64,000 nt of DNA from JABMMZ01 sp964438995. Lineage in GTDB: Bacteria; Bacteroidota; Bacteroidia; NS11-12g; UBA955. The translations under genes and the position numbers were made by a program. The stretch lies in the NCBI GenBank assembly GCA_964438995.1, contig CAYTMQ010000002.1, positions 186,001 through 250,000 on the forward strand, given 5' to 3'. Shown one piece after another: positions 8,001 to 18,112 of this stretch; positions within the stretch are counted from its first letter, which is position 1; every line of letters starts with the position of its first letter. The notes beneath the pieces were generated by a model. It had not been told where the DNA came from and did not search any database. It was given only the letters and a program-made list of their open reading frames with translations.

Positions 8001-8761
8001 TTTGCTTTGTCTTTTTCTGTTTTAAACATGAACCCAAACTGAATAGAAAATGCATACAGTTGAGCTCTTTCATCACTGCGATTGGCTTTTAAAATGGGTA
8101 AATACAGATTGGGTTGAACAAACACATAGGTGCTTTTGTTGTATAACGGATTTTCTAAGCGAAAACCAAATTGAAGATTGGCATTAAACAAACTGGCTTC
8201 GTTGCTTTTATCTTTTAAAATAAAGGTTTTTTCACCATAAGCCGAGAACCCTATTAGCTGAGTTTTAATATCGTGTTTTAACAATGCACTAATTGAAGCA
8301 CCCATCATGAAATGTATGGAGCTAACTTTCATTTTTTTAATCCTCATCTTAGATGAAATTAAAAATGGAAATGTCAGGTATTGATAACGGTATCTATATT
8401 CTACATCATTGCTACCAGTTTGCGATAAATCGTTTACTATTCCAATATCAGGGTGTATGGTGTCTTTGAATCTTAATCCAAATCTTTCTCTAGTAAAACC
8501 AAAATTGTTGTATTGAATTCCGAAGAATATCCTGCTGTATCTAGAGGTTGAATAAGACACCATTGCACTTGCTCCAACTGCAGAGCGCCAAACATCAGCT
8601 TTATTGATTGAATCTTTGTATTTCCTAGTAACAGAACTTTTAAAGTTCATGCTTCGATTACTAATAGTTGGTTCAACTGAAAACGAAAATGCTCTATCGC
8701 TTAGCTGTCCGAAAGCAGTTGATGAAAATACCAATAAAAAGAATGCGGTACAAAGTTTCAT
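7997..8761 (-). CDS. Predicted outer-membrane beta-barrel protein
   Basis: 254 aa with a signal peptide (MKLCTAFFLLVFSSTAFGQ). The mature chain has long alternating strands (YSRIFFGIQYNNFGFTR, YRYRYQYLTFPFLISSKMRI, YVFVQPNLYLPIL, FSIQFGFMFKT) resembling PorT-like or OmpW-size barrels of Bacteroidota. Function unknown. It is placed directly upstream of dtd with a 4-nt overlap, an odd pairing with no obvious functional logic. A TATTTTTG box sits 7 nt before the ATG (plus-strand 8769-8776). Confidence 0.7.
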   Translation of the reverse strand: MKLCTAFFLLVFSSTAFGQLSDRAFSFSVEPTISNRSMNFKSSVTRKYKDSINKADVWRSAVGASAMVSYSTSRYSRIFFGIQYNNFGFTRERFGLRFKDTIHPDIGIVNDLSQTGSNDVEYRYRYQYLTFPFLISSKMRIKKMKVSSIHFMMGASISALLKHDIKTQLIGFSAYGEKTFILKDKSNEASLFNANLQFGFRLENPLYNKSTYVFVQPNLYLPILKANRSDERAQLYAFSIQFGFMFKTEKDKAK

Positions 8762-8813
8762 TGAATTTCAAAAATACGTTAGTAAACCGACATCTCAAAT
8801 AGAAGTTTTGTTC

Positions 8814-10202
8814 TTATTCAACAATATGGTTTGATACATCATCTGAATTGCCAATATGTTCGAAATGCAAATTCTCAGGTTTACTTTTATAATTGAAACG
8901 GTATAACAACCAAATAGCCGCTATTGTGAGTCCGATAACAAAAGCCCACCAGATGCCTTGAATGCCTAGTGGTGAAAAGAAGCACAGATAGAAAGCGCCT
9001 GGAATCATGATGATCCAATAGGATACAAACGCTATTAAACTTGTGACTTTAGTATCTTTAATACCTCTTAGAACGCCCGCTCCTATTGCTTGCAATCCAT
9101 CACTTAATTGAAAGAAAGCAGCCAGTAAAATGAGTGGAGGTGTTATTTCTAGTAATTTTAAATCGTTGGTATATATTAAAGGCAATTGTTTATAGAAAAC
9201 TAGAAAAATTATGGCAAAAAGAAGTTCTACAACTACTGTCAAATAAATGGCAGCAAAGCCAGAACGTCTTATACCTACAGCGTCGTTAGCGCCATAATGG
9301 TTACCAACAACTATATTGCCCGCGGCTGCTATTCCTGTTATAAACATATAGGTTACAGAAGCCAAATTGATGGCAATTTGATGGGCGGCAGAATGTAAGT
9401 TTGAAATTTGACCTGCAAAAACTAAAGCAATTGAGAAGGCCGCTATTTCAAAGAAAAATGTAAATCCAATGGGAATACCTATTTTCAAAATTTCATTGAA
9501 ATATGATATCTTTTCGTATGCATCTTGTCTAAAACTTTTAATCAATGGATGCCACCATGTCCACGACAACATGATAATGGCCATGGCATATCTGGCAATA
9601 ACTGTTGCCCAAGCTGCACCTGCGAGGCCCATTTCTGGAAATCCAAGATTACCAAAAATCAATACGTAGTTTAAGGCAATGTTTAAGACCAAACCAAAAC
9701 CTGTAACCATCATCGAAATTTGTGTTTTACCAAGTCCATCCATTACTTGCTTTCCACAATTGAAAAGCAATAATCCTGGCACTGAGTAATTCACGATTAA
9801 AATAAATTCACCACCAAGTTTTGTCAATTCATGAGATTGTTTAAACAGATGAAGGTTCTCATATACCAACAGATTTACCCCCATCAGCAATACACTCATC
9901 AAAATTGTCACTTTAAGTGCCGAGAAAAATATTGGAAGGGATTGCTGTGGTCTTTCCTCGCCAACTGCAATAGACGTTAAAGTACTTACAGCATAAAGAG
10001 TACCCATACCTATTAAAATAAATAGGAAAAACATGGCATTACCAAAACCCGCAGCACTCATTGATAGTGTGTTGTATTTGCCCAACATCACCACATCAAA
10101 AAAACCCATCAACACTTGACCAAGCTGACTAAAGGTAATAGGGAAAGCTAGCTTTGCAATACTCCAAACAATGTCTCTATATGACCGTAACTTTTTAAAC
10201 AA
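8814..10202 (-). CDS. MATE-family multidrug/cation exporter
   Basis: 462 aa with about 12 hydrophobic segments in two homologous halves. The N-terminal half has the family-typical SQLGQVLMGFFDVVMLGKY and the mid region contains KIGIPIGFTFFFEIAAFS and HQIAINLASVTYMF. It probably exports drugs or metabolites using a Na+ or H+ gradient (NorM-like); the substrate is unknown. Translation appears to start at a TTG at 10202, 5 nt after a TATCTTTG box (plus-strand 10208-10215), a near-leaderless arrangement. Confidence 0.9.
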   Translation of the reverse strand: MFKKLRSYRDIVWSIAKLAFPITFSQLGQVLMGFFDVVMLGKYNTLSMSAAGFGNAMFFLFILIGMGTLYAVSTLTSIAVGEERPQQSLPIFFSALKVTILMSVLLMGVNLLVYENLHLFKQSHELTKLGGEFILIVNYSVPGLLLFNCGKQVMDGLGKTQISMMVTGFGLVLNIALNYVLIFGNLGFPEMGLAGAAWATVIARYAMAIIMLSWTWWHPLIKSFRQDAYEKISYFNEILKIGIPIGFTFFFEIAAFSIALVFAGQISNLHSAAHQIAINLASVTYMFITGIAAAGNIVVGNHYGANDAVGIRRSGFAAIYLTVVVELLFAIIFLVFYKQLPLIYTNDLKLLEITPPLILLAAFFQLSDGLQAIGAGVLRGIKDTKVTSLIAFVSYWIIMIPGAFYLCFFSPLGIQGIWWAFVIGLTIAAIWLLYRFNYKSKPENLHFEHIGNSDDVSNHIVE

Positions 10203-10221
10203 GGGGGCAAAGATAGGGAAA

Positions 10222-10330
10222 ATAGGATTTAGGAATTAGGGAATAGGATTTAGGATTTAGGGAATGGTAGGTCGAGGGCATGCCCTAGACATTTAACCAG
10301 AAACAGAACATCATTGTTCAAACAGGTCGA
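10222..10330. repeat. Dispersed intergenic repeats (TAGGATTTAG and the GAGGGCATGCCCT palindrome)
   Basis: Several imperfect direct copies of TAGGATTTAGG at 10222-10260, followed at 10271-10290 by a near-perfect 20-bp palindrome centred on GGGCATGCCC and then ACATTTAACC. The same two elements recur together at 38715-38754 and 38906-38935, so they form a dispersed family. No coding potential. The rest of 10203-10404 shows nothing else. Confidence 0.7.
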
Positions 10331-10404
10331 GGAAAAAAATCAATATATTCGAGACAAACACATCACATTTTTGTAACCCGATCATACAATGTTTTCAGAA
10401 TAAT

Positions 10405-11280
10405 TTAATCTTCCAAGACCCCAAATTTTCCTTTGTTCATATCGTCGAAAGCTTGCAACAATTCTTGGCGGGTATTCATCACAAACGGACCATAAGCTGC
10501 GATAGGTTCTTTTATTGGTTCGCCGCTTAATACTAAAACGATGGCATCACCAATCGCTTCGATGGTAAAATCTTCACCTTCATTTTTAAACAATGTCAGT
10601 TGGTCGGTGCCCACTTTAGAGCCATTTACCAAAGCTTCACCTTCAACAACTAAAGCAATGGTATTATAATTTGCTGGAAAACTGAATTCAGCTTTACCAG
10701 AATTTTTTAGTTTGGCATTCATCATGTTGACAGGAGTGAATGTAGAAGCTGGACCGTTAACAGAATTGTATTTTCCAGCTATTACTTCTATAAATCCATG
10801 GTTATTTTCCAAATCGTATCGCCCCATATCTTTATTCAATATGGCTTGATATTTTGGAGGCGACAATTTGTCTTTAGCAGGTAAGTTAACCCAAAGTTGA
10901 ACCATTTGAAATTCGCCACCTTGTTTGCTAAATTCTTGTTCGTGGTATTCTTTGTGCAATACACCATAAGCAGCAGTCATCCATTGCACATCTCCTTCTC
11001 CAATAACGCCGCTATTGCCAGAGCTATCATGATGGGCCACTTTACCTTTGTAGGCTATTGTAACTGTTTCGAAACCTCTATGAGGATGAACGCCTACCCC
11101 TCTCGGAGTCTCGCGTGGAGGGAAACTAATACGCGAGTTATAATCCATCATAATAAACGGACTCATTCTTTCCATTGGCATTTTAAAATGACCTGGAATA
11201 AAGTTGTGTACTCTAAATCCATCGCCTACCATATGAGGTGCTGGTGGAGAGATAATTGATTCGATGACTTTTGTTGTCAT
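10405..11280 (-). CDS. Pirin-family cupin protein
   Basis: 291 aa, bicupin. The N-terminal cupin carries the pirin metal motif HPHRGFETVT and the later conserved His in WMTAAYGVLHKEYHEQE. Pirins bind iron; some have quercetin dioxygenase activity and others act as redox-sensitive regulators, so the physiological role here is open. Single gene with its own promoter region: a TATCTTTA element lies 20 nt upstream (plus-strand 11301-11308). Confidence 0.92.
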   Translation of the reverse strand: MTTKVIESIISPPAPHMVGDGFRVHNFIPGHFKMPMERMSPFIMMDYNSRISFPPRETPRGVGVHPHRGFETVTIAYKGKVAHHDSSGNSGVIGEGDVQWMTAAYGVLHKEYHEQEFSKQGGEFQMVQLWVNLPAKDKLSPPKYQAILNKDMGRYDLENNHGFIEVIAGKYNSVNGPASTFTPVNMMNAKLKNSGKAEFSFPANYNTIALVVEGEALVNGSKVGTDQLTLFKNEGEDFTIEAIGDAIVLVLSGEPIKEPIAAYGPFVMNTRQELLQAFDDMNKGKFGVLED

Positions 11281-11364
11281 ATTGGTTAAATTTTGTTACA
11301 TAAAGATACCATTTATGCAAAGGCGATTGCCTTAATCTACATTAAGAAATAGTCTTAAGATAGC

Positions 11365-11904
11365 TTATGCTTTTTTAGATATTATGTTAGGAAATTTTGA
11401 TTCTAAAAAATCAGTGACTGCGGCACGCTGCTCGCCAAGTTTGTGTTTGGGTATCACCAGTGCTGAATTTTCTGAATCATACAGAAAAAAGTACTCAGGA
11501 GTTTGCACTACTTTTAATAAGGCATCCCAATTTGAATTAACTTCTACATCCATTTTTTTGACATCAAAACCATCAAGGTTAAATCTTACAACATGCAAGC
11601 CAAGTGTTTGTTTGTTGTTTCCTTGTTCCAAACTTTTCTTAACGCGTTTAAGTATGTTGCGCATCATAAATCTAGGAATAAAGGCAATCCAAACGACAGA
11701 AATGGTGACTGAAGTTGTAATTAAGGTGATGCTTAATCGATGTCTAAAAAGGTCGATAATGATATAAATACCAACAATAATTGGGAACAGAAATTTCAAA
11801 AAAAGAAATAAACGTTTAAACTGTTTGTTGTTGGTGATATAGTTTTCAGACAATGCAAGCATGTCTTCTAACTCGATGTTATAACTTGTTTCAATAGGTT
11901 GCAT
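11365..11904 (-). CDS. Two-TM membrane protein, YcxB-like
   Basis: About 179 aa from the ATG at 11904, 2 nt after the stop of the upstream gene; an earlier TTG at 11913 is less likely. Two adjacent hydrophobic helices (residues about 30-75: FLFLKFLFPIIVGIYIIIDL and ITTSVTISVVWIAFIPRF) are followed by a soluble domain ending VVQTPEYFFLYDSENSALVIPKHKL, which resembles the YcxB-like C-terminal domain. Function unknown. Probably co-transcribed with the gene before it. Confidence 0.65.
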   Translation of the reverse strand: MQPIETSYNIELEDMLALSENYITNNKQFKRLFLFLKFLFPIIVGIYIIIDLFRHRLSITLITTSVTISVVWIAFIPRFMMRNILKRVKKSLEQGNNKQTLGLHVVRFNLDGFDVKKMDVEVNSNWDALLKVVQTPEYFFLYDSENSALVIPKHKLGEQRAAVTDFLESKFPNIISKKA

Positions 11905-11906
11905 GA

Positions 11907-12341
11907 TTACCAAAACTTCCAGAACGGTTTTTTATTGACAATAACGTTAGGTGTAGAATGTTCTAATTGAATTTTTTCGAGTTTATCAATCTCATCTTTG
12001 TCATATCTTTCATTTTCATCACCTCTCAATTGAGCTTGAAGAATCTCTGCTAATTCCAACCATTTTCTTAAGCAAGGCACATCGGTCCATTTAGTACTGA
12101 TATCGCTTAATCCATCACCATAATCATAAAATTGCAACCAAGGAGAATTGTTGTTTTCCAGATGAGGATAGTTGATCCAATAACAGAATTTTTTATTGTC
12201 ATCTGAATTTCCAGCATTGTCTACCCAAGACAAATCGGGATGTTCATCTACCAATTTGCAAAATTCTTGGAAGGTAATGTTACTACTCTCCTCGTCGTCG
12301 TCATAATCATTTTTTCTAACAATGTGCACCTCGTAGCCCAT
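11907..12341 (-). CDS. Conserved hypothetical acidic protein
   Basis: 144 aa, no signal peptide or membrane segment, rich in Asp, Glu and Trp (WVDNAGNSDD, FCYWINYPHLENNNSPWLQFYDYGDGLSD). I recognise only a general similarity to small Bacteroidota proteins beginning MGYEVHI. Upstream partner of the YcxB-like gene, 2 nt apart. A TATCTTTG box (plus-strand 12346-12353) lies 4 nt before its ATG, so the transcript is probably leaderless. An immunity-protein-like role is conceivable but unsupported. Confidence 0.6.
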   Translation of the reverse strand: MGYEVHIVRKNDYDDDEESSNITFQEFCKLVDEHPDLSWVDNAGNSDDNKKFCYWINYPHLENNNSPWLQFYDYGDGLSDISTKWTDVPCLRKWLELAEILQAQLRGDENERYDKDEIDKLEKIQLEHSTPNVIVNKKPFWKFW

Positions 12342-12444
12342 TGGACAAAGATATGAAAAAAGGATATAGTTACCACGTTTTGGCGAAGTTGCCTAATTCA
12401 ATTCTATAAGAAGCAACGCACACTGTTATGTTGATAATCAAAAA

Positions 12445-12485
12445 AACCTAGCTCCCTCGCAGCCGAAACTGCGAGGAATTAGGTT
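12445..12485 (-). terminator. Terminator of the PKD-protein gene
   Basis: Inverted repeat AACCTA…CCTCGCAG / CTGCGAGG…TAGGTT with a short loop. Read on the minus strand, it is followed by a run of about seven T (plus-strand A-run 12440-12446). It lies 40 nt beyond the stop at 12526. Confidence 0.75.
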
Positions 12486-12525
12486 CATCAACAAAAAAAA
12501 TATGAAACTAAGAACTGGTCGTGGT

Positions 12526-15500
12526 TTATTTGAGCAGTGTAACAGTGCCTCTCAATCCGAATGTTTCGCCATTGATAAACATACCGTTAACTGTCCATGT
12601 GTATACATCTTGCTGGCATGGTAAATCTTTTAGAGTACCATCCCAAGCTTCTGTTAAATCTGTTGTTTCGAATACTTTCTCTCCCCATCTATTGAATACT
12701 CTGAAAACATAATTTTCTGGCAGTACATTGTAAGTTGATGGTTTGAAATTATCATTCTTTCCGTTGTTGTTTGGAGAGAATGCCGTTGGTAAGTACACGT
12801 AACCTTCTTTATATGTACCGATGTAATTTGTTTTCATCATGGTATCGGTACAACCATAAGAATTTATAGCAATTAATTTTACATCAAATCTACCTTCTTC
12901 ATTGATTAAGAAAGAAGGATCTCTTAATGTAGAACCATCAATCACATTATTGAACGAATCGTAAACATACCATTGGTATTTGTTTGCATTGTTACTCATG
13001 TTTTGCATACCAAATACAGCATTAGGTAAATTCAAGAAACGTTTGGTGGTAAAGAAATCAGCATCTGGTCTAGGCAATACACTGATCATATATGGAATGG
13101 TGTAGGTTGTGGTACCACCTGTGCCAGTAGCAATTAAAGTTACATCCCATTTACCAGAGTATTCAAAAACGTGCACTGGTTCTTTTTCATACGAATCAGG
13201 TGAACCATCACCCCATATCCATCTGTATGCGTAGGCATTGGTGGTCATGTTGCGGAATTTAACTTTCAGAGCAGCACAACCCTCTGTTGTATCAGCAGCA
13301 AAACTAACTTCTGGTTTTGGGTCTTCAATATAGATTGGCTTTTTAACCACATCCGAGCAGACATTGTTCCAAACAGTTAAAGTTACTTCAACAGTACCTG
13401 ATTTGGTGTAAGTATGAGACGGATCTTTTTGTTGGTAGTTTGCAGTAGGATATGTGTTATCACCAAAATTCCAATCGTATTTTAAGTCTAATACATTAGC
13501 AGTTGTAATGGTAGGTTTAGCAACAAAGTTAACTGTAGCATTTGGCAACTTAGGCATTGCTGGTAAGAAGCTGAAATCTGCTTTTGGTTTTTCGAGCACT
13601 TTAAAGATTTCATTGTTTTTAGCACTGTCTACACAACCATCTTTATCGTAGCCATACAACTGAATTTTATAAGTACCATATTGGTTATAAACATAAGAAG
13701 GATTTACTTCATTAGACAAACCACCATCGCCAAATTTCCAAAAGTATCTTACAGCACCAGTTGATTTGTTGGTGAAATTAACTAAACCTTTTTGACAAAT
13801 GGTATTAGGCGTTTTCACAAACTCAATGTTCATTTTAGGCTTAACTTTGATTACTTGATTGTTACTATCTATACATTGATAATTGTTTTTTACATATAAT
13901 TTAACACTGTAGAAAGTATCTTTTTCTTTTGATGAAGGCAACAAAGTTGAGAAGCTAGATACATTTACAATCGTACCATCATTAAATACCCATTGGTTGG
14001 TAGAGTTGTATTTAGACTTGTTGATGAATTGGTAGTTTCCATCATCACAAGGGTCATTTCTTTGTGTTTTGAAATCGGCAACTGGTTTTGGATACACCAT
14101 GATATATGTTGATGCTGTATCTTTACAATTGAAACGCTGTCTGTACAATGAAATCTTAGGTTGCATGGTTAAATTGCCCATTGGATTTACGTATATGTGT
14201 CTGACAGTATCAGTTGTTTCAAAACTTGAGTTGTCACCTAAATCCCAATAGATAGTAGTAAACAATTTTGAATTGTGTTTCATATTTACTTCTAAATCTG
14301 TACATCCCAATTGTTTGTCAAGGATGATGTTGTCTAGAGGTTTGTTCACCAAATACACATTGTTTTTTGAAGTGTCTTTACAACCAGCAACAGAGCTAAC
14401 TTCTAGTGTTACCTTGAAGCTAGTATCTCTGCCACCAGATTGATTTATTGCGTATTTGTGTTTAGGATTGATTTGAGTTGAGGTAGCATTATCTCCGAAT
14501 TTCCAAAGATATCTGTAACCTCCTAGTGAAGTATTCACCATTGTAATATTTTCTCTTGCACATGTAGAGTCTTTGGCATAAGCAAATTCAGCTTTAGGTT
14601 TACCCATCACAATAACTTGCTCATAAACTGTATCGCTTACACAACCTTGTGATGATATTACAGCATGTTTAATGACATACATTGTATCGAACAGGTTGAT
14701 TCCTGGAAGCAACATGGTTGTTGAAGTTGAAGCTGAATAAGTTTTACTTCCTTCACCCCAAACATAAGATGAAGCATTGATTGAATTATCTGTAATATTC
14801 AACACCATTGGCGCACAAGCTTTCTTGCTAGAAACTGTCATCTTAGCCACTGGTTTTGGATGCACAGTTATAGAACCTATTGCGGTGTCTTTACAACCAT
14901 ACTGACTGGTAGCGATGTATGATATTTGATGTATTTGATCAGCATTGGTATTGTTGATGAAAATTGTTGAATCGTTGGTGTAAGCTGATTTAAATCCATT
15001 TCCAAAATCCCAATTATGATTCAATGAACCTCCGTCTTTAGAAAGAGAGCCATTGATGGTAGCAACATGTAAAGGTGTACATCCTTTTACCACATCAGTA
15101 GTGAATTGTGCAATTGGTTGAGGGTGAACAGTGATATTGAAAGTAGTACTATCAACACAACCATGCTCAGTAAATGCAACCAATTTAGCGGTGTAAACAG
15201 TATCTGAATTTAATGATGCAGCATAATTTGCTGTAAAGTTTTTAGCAGCACTAGTAGTACCATTTCCTGAATACCATTTGAAACTCATCATATCAATATT
15301 TCCTGTATCATTAGGATGTGATTGATTGGTAAAGTTAACCGGAAGAATACCACAACCCGCTACTTTATCGGTCACAAGTTTAACAGTAGGTTGTGGAAAA
15401 ATTTGCACTGTTTGTACACTTGAATTTGCGCATCCATTGATGCTAACAACTTTCAATTTAATTGAGAAGAAAGTATCTTGGTACAAACTTGCAGGATATG

Positions 15501-18090
15501 AATGCGAAGGATCTACATCAGTAGAAGATTCACCATCTCCAAATTTCCATTGGTGAGACAACGTGCTAAACGGACGTTTGTTATTGGTTAGAGAAGTACT
15601 TGTTGCATTCACTGAAAACGGTCCGCAACCTTCTAACTTATCCAATACGAAATTGCTTGTAGGAGAAGGGAATACCAATATATTTTCGTAGGCGCTATCT
15701 ACACATCCTAACCAATTGGTAACTTTTAATTTTACCTTATAAATGGTGTCTTTGGTGTAAGCTTGTTGGTAAACGGCATAAGGATTTTTTAGTGTAGAAG
15801 TAGAACCTTCTCCAAGAGACCACTGATATTTAACAGCATTGGTTGAGTTGTTGCTCAAGGTGATTTTCAATGGGCCACAACCTGAATCCTGATCATTAAT
15901 AATTGGCTTCGGATTTTTAGATGTGAAGAAAACTTTTTCCATGGAATCACCTTGACAAGAAGAATTGCTTGTCACAATTAACTTCATTCTAACAACTGTT
16001 GTATCTGTGTAAATGGTTGTATCGTTTGGAATGGATGCAGTAGAAATCAATTTATTGTTTGCATACCATTTGTAATCCTTTGCATAAATTGACGAGTTTG
16101 TAAATTTAAATGTTGTAGGATTACAGCCGTAATTTTTATTGATAGAGAATTGAGCTTTAGCTCCAGGTTTGATGTACAAACTGTGGTAAGCGGTATCTTT
16201 ACATCCAGCACCTGTTCCAGCAATCAATCTGATTTGGAAAGTACCAGTTGAAGTGTAAACATGTTTTACAATACCTGAAGCATAATTGGTGAATGTGGTA
16301 TTGTCACCAAAAGTCCAGTCGTAAGTAGTAGAGTTAGTTGACTGATTATTTAATCTCAAAGAATCAAAAGTACATCCTACAGTATCACCACTAAGCACTG
16401 CAACTGGTAAACCATAAGCAGTAAATGTTTGAGTAAAGGTATCAACACCGCAACTATCTGTAACGATTAATTTAACTGTGTAATTGCCTTGAGTTGCATA
16501 CACTTTAGATGCAGGGTTTTGCGCAGTAGAGCTTGTTCCATCACCAAAATCCCATTGATAAGTTGGATTAACAAAATAGGAATTGGTAGTGTTGGTGAAG
16601 TTAACAGTCATTGGCACACAGGTACCAGAGATGTTAGCAAAACCTGCTTTAGGTTTGTCATTCACTTTGAAGTTGCGAGTCAATGTGCTACTACCACACA
16701 CATTGGTAACTTTTAAACTGATGGTGTTAACACCTGGTACCGTAAATGTGTAGTTTAAGATTGAATCTGTGTAAGTGTATACGTTGCTACCTTCAGTTAC
16801 AGTCCACAATCTAGTAATACCTCTACCTTTTGAGGTGTCAGTAACTGTAACACTAAGAGGTTTGCAGCCTCTAGAGTTTGTGAATTTGAATGCAGCTGTT
16901 GGGTTGTAGTAAACACTAACTTTGTCTTTGAAGGTGTCGTTACCACAAGCTGATTTAGCTATAAGGGTAACGATGTAATCACCTTCTGTTGTGTATTTGT
17001 GGTATTGAGCAGACTTACTTGAAATCCAGCCGGTGTTAGAACCGTCGCCGAAATCCCAATAGTACTCTTTGATATCTGGAGTAAGGCAGTACTTATCAGT
17101 ACTGGTGTTTTGAAAAATGTGGTCTTGTGTTTTAACGCAGGTCTTAGTCACGGTCCAACTGGCTTTGTCTTTTTCGCTAATGTCAATTGGGTTCCAAGTG
17201 GTGAAAGAGCTACCGCAAACATTGGTAGCAGTAATTTTAATTACTCCTGCGCAAACACCTGTTTTGTATTTGTGATATATAGTATCGTTGTAAGTGTAAT
17301 AAGGCATTGTTTGAGCATCGCCATTACCCCACTCAATTAAGAAAGTAGTGTTATTAGAAATGTTATAAGAATTGTTAACGATTCTTAAAGTATGAGGAAC
17401 ACAACCTCTGTTAGAACCAGAAGTTGGTCCTATTATACCGGCTGTCGGTTGTCTTTGATTGTATACTGTTCCATAAACAGTATCTACACATGAGCCATTG
17501 GTTGTTACAATTTTAACTGTGAAGATACCCAATGAATTGTAAAGATGGGTTTTCTTAATGTTAGGTAGTAAAGTGTTTCCTGAAACATCTGAAGCACCAT
17601 CGCCCCAGAAAATTTTCACACCCGTCATTGTATCATTCGATTCTATGTCTACTCTAAAACTATCTGGGTCGTTAATAAACTGCAAACAGTTCATCCAAGT
17701 TGGACTCAAAGAATAATTGTAGTTTTGATCTTTGATTGTTTTTGCGTTAGAGCTAACAGTAATAGTTGTTGCTGAGGATGAATCTATGCATTTAGAAGTG
17801 TCTTTAACAAATAATTTGATTTTGTGTGTGCCTGTGGTTTTTAATAGAAGTGTTATTGAGTCCAAACCATTGATGGTATCTGATGCCATTACGCCATCAA
17901 TTTTCCACCAGTACTTGGCTAATTGATTACCATTTCCTGAAGACGTATTTGTCGCCTTCACTATGGTTGGTAAACCACATGTATGTGAGGTGTTCGAACT
18001 GAAATTTGGAGCGACCCCACATCCGTAAGTTTTTTTACTTAAAAGGAGCAAAAAAACTAAAATTGGCAATTTGAAAACTGAAATTTTCAT
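12526..18090 (-). CDS. Giant PKD-repeat surface protein with T9SS type B (gliding-motility-associated) C-terminal domain
   Basis: 1854 aa. A signal peptide (MKISVFKLPILVFLLLLSKKTYG) is followed by about 20 PKD-like repeats, recognised from repeated cores such as WDFGDG, WKFGDG, WTFGDN and WNFGDN, each about 85-95 residues and often with a Cys before the next strand. The last 90 residues (YLPTAFSPNNNGKND…FRVFNRWGEKVFET…AWDG) are the gliding-motility-associated / T9SS type B sorting domain, so the protein should be exported through the type IX system and surface-attached or released. It is probably an adhesin or a long spacer. It lies downstream of the TPP-controlled receptor but has its own -33/-7 promoter. 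Confidence 0.93.
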   Translation of the reverse strand: MKISVFKLPILVFLLLLSKKTYGCGVAPNFSSNTSHTCGLPTIVKATNTSSGNGNQLAKYWWKIDGVMASDTINGLDSITLLLKTTGTHKIKLFVKDTSKCIDSSSATTITVSSNAKTIKDQNYNYSLSPTWMNCLQFINDPDSFRVDIESNDTMTGVKIFWGDGASDVSGNTLLPNIKKTHLYNSLGIFTVKIVTTNGSCVDTVYGTVYNQRQPTAGIIGPTSGSNRGCVPHTLRIVNNSYNISNNTTFLIEWGNGDAQTMPYYTYNDTIYHKYKTGVCAGVIKITATNVCGSSFTTWNPIDISEKDKASWTVTKTCVKTQDHIFQNTSTDKYCLTPDIKEYYWDFGDGSNTGWISSKSAQYHKYTTEGDYIVTLIAKSACGNDTFKDKVSVYYNPTAAFKFTNSRGCKPLSVTVTDTSKGRGITRLWTVTEGSNVYTYTDSILNYTFTVPGVNTISLKVTNVCGSSTLTRNFKVNDKPKAGFANISGTCVPMTVNFTNTTNSYFVNPTYQWDFGDGTSSTAQNPASKVYATQGNYTVKLIVTDSCGVDTFTQTFTAYGLPVAVLSGDTVGCTFDSLRLNNQSTNSTTYDWTFGDNTTFTNYASGIVKHVYTSTGTFQIRLIAGTGAGCKDTAYHSLYIKPGAKAQFSINKNYGCNPTTFKFTNSSIYAKDYKWYANNKLISTASIPNDTTIYTDTTVVRMKLIVTSNSSCQGDSMEKVFFTSKNPKPIINDQDSGCGPLKITLSNNSTNAVKYQWSLGEGSTSTLKNPYAVYQQAYTKDTIYKVKLKVTNWLGCVDSAYENILVFPSPTSNFVLDKLEGCGPFSVNATSTSLTNNKRPFSTLSHQWKFGDGESSTDVDPSHSYPASLYQDTFFSIKLKVVSINGCANSSVQTVQIFPQPTVKLVTDKVAGCGILPVNFTNQSHPNDTGNIDMMSFKWYSGNGTTSAAKNFTANYAASLNSDTVYTAKLVAFTEHGCVDSTTFNITVHPQPIAQFTTDVVKGCTPLHVATINGSLSKDGGSLNHNWDFGNGFKSAYTNDSTIFINNTNADQIHQISYIATSQYGCKDTAIGSITVHPKPVAKMTVSSKKACAPMVLNITDNSINASSYVWGEGSKTYSASTSTTMLLPGINLFDTMYVIKHAVISSQGCVSDTVYEQVIVMGKPKAEFAYAKDSTCARENITMVNTSLGGYRYLWKFGDNATSTQINPKHKYAINQSGGRDTSFKVTLEVSSVAGCKDTSKNNVYLVNKPLDNIILDKQLGCTDLEVNMKHNSKLFTTIYWDLGDNSSFETTDTVRHIYVNPMGNLTMQPKISLYRQRFNCKDTASTYIMVYPKPVADFKTQRNDPCDDGNYQFINKSKYNSTNQWVFNDGTIVNVSSFSTLLPSSKEKDTFYSVKLYVKNNYQCIDSNNQVIKVKPKMNIEFVKTPNTICQKGLVNFTNKSTGAVRYFWKFGDGGLSNEVNPSYVYNQYGTYKIQLYGYDKDGCVDSAKNNEIFKVLEKPKADFSFLPAMPKLPNATVNFVAKPTITTANVLDLKYDWNFGDNTYPTANYQQKDPSHTYTKSGTVEVTLTVWNNVCSDVVKKPIYIEDPKPEVSFAADTTEGCAALKVKFRNMTTNAYAYRWIWGDGSPDSYEKEPVHVFEYSGKWDVTLIATGTGGTTTYTIPYMISVLPRPDADFFTTKRFLNLPNAVFGMQNMSNNANKYQWYVYDSFNNVIDGSTLRDPSFLINEEGRFDVKLIAINSYGCTDTMMKTNYIGTYKEGYVYLPTAFSPNNNGKNDNFKPSTYNVLPENYVFRVFNRWGEKVFETTDLTEAWDGTLKDLPCQQDVYTWTVNGMFINGETFGLRGTVTLLK

Positions 18091-18112
18091 TCGCTTTTTT
18101 TGTTGATTAAAC

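Noticed and set aside
10897..11259. 120-aa frame opposite the pirin gene
   Set aside because: Antisense shadow of a well-conserved gene. It has no start context and no family resemblance.
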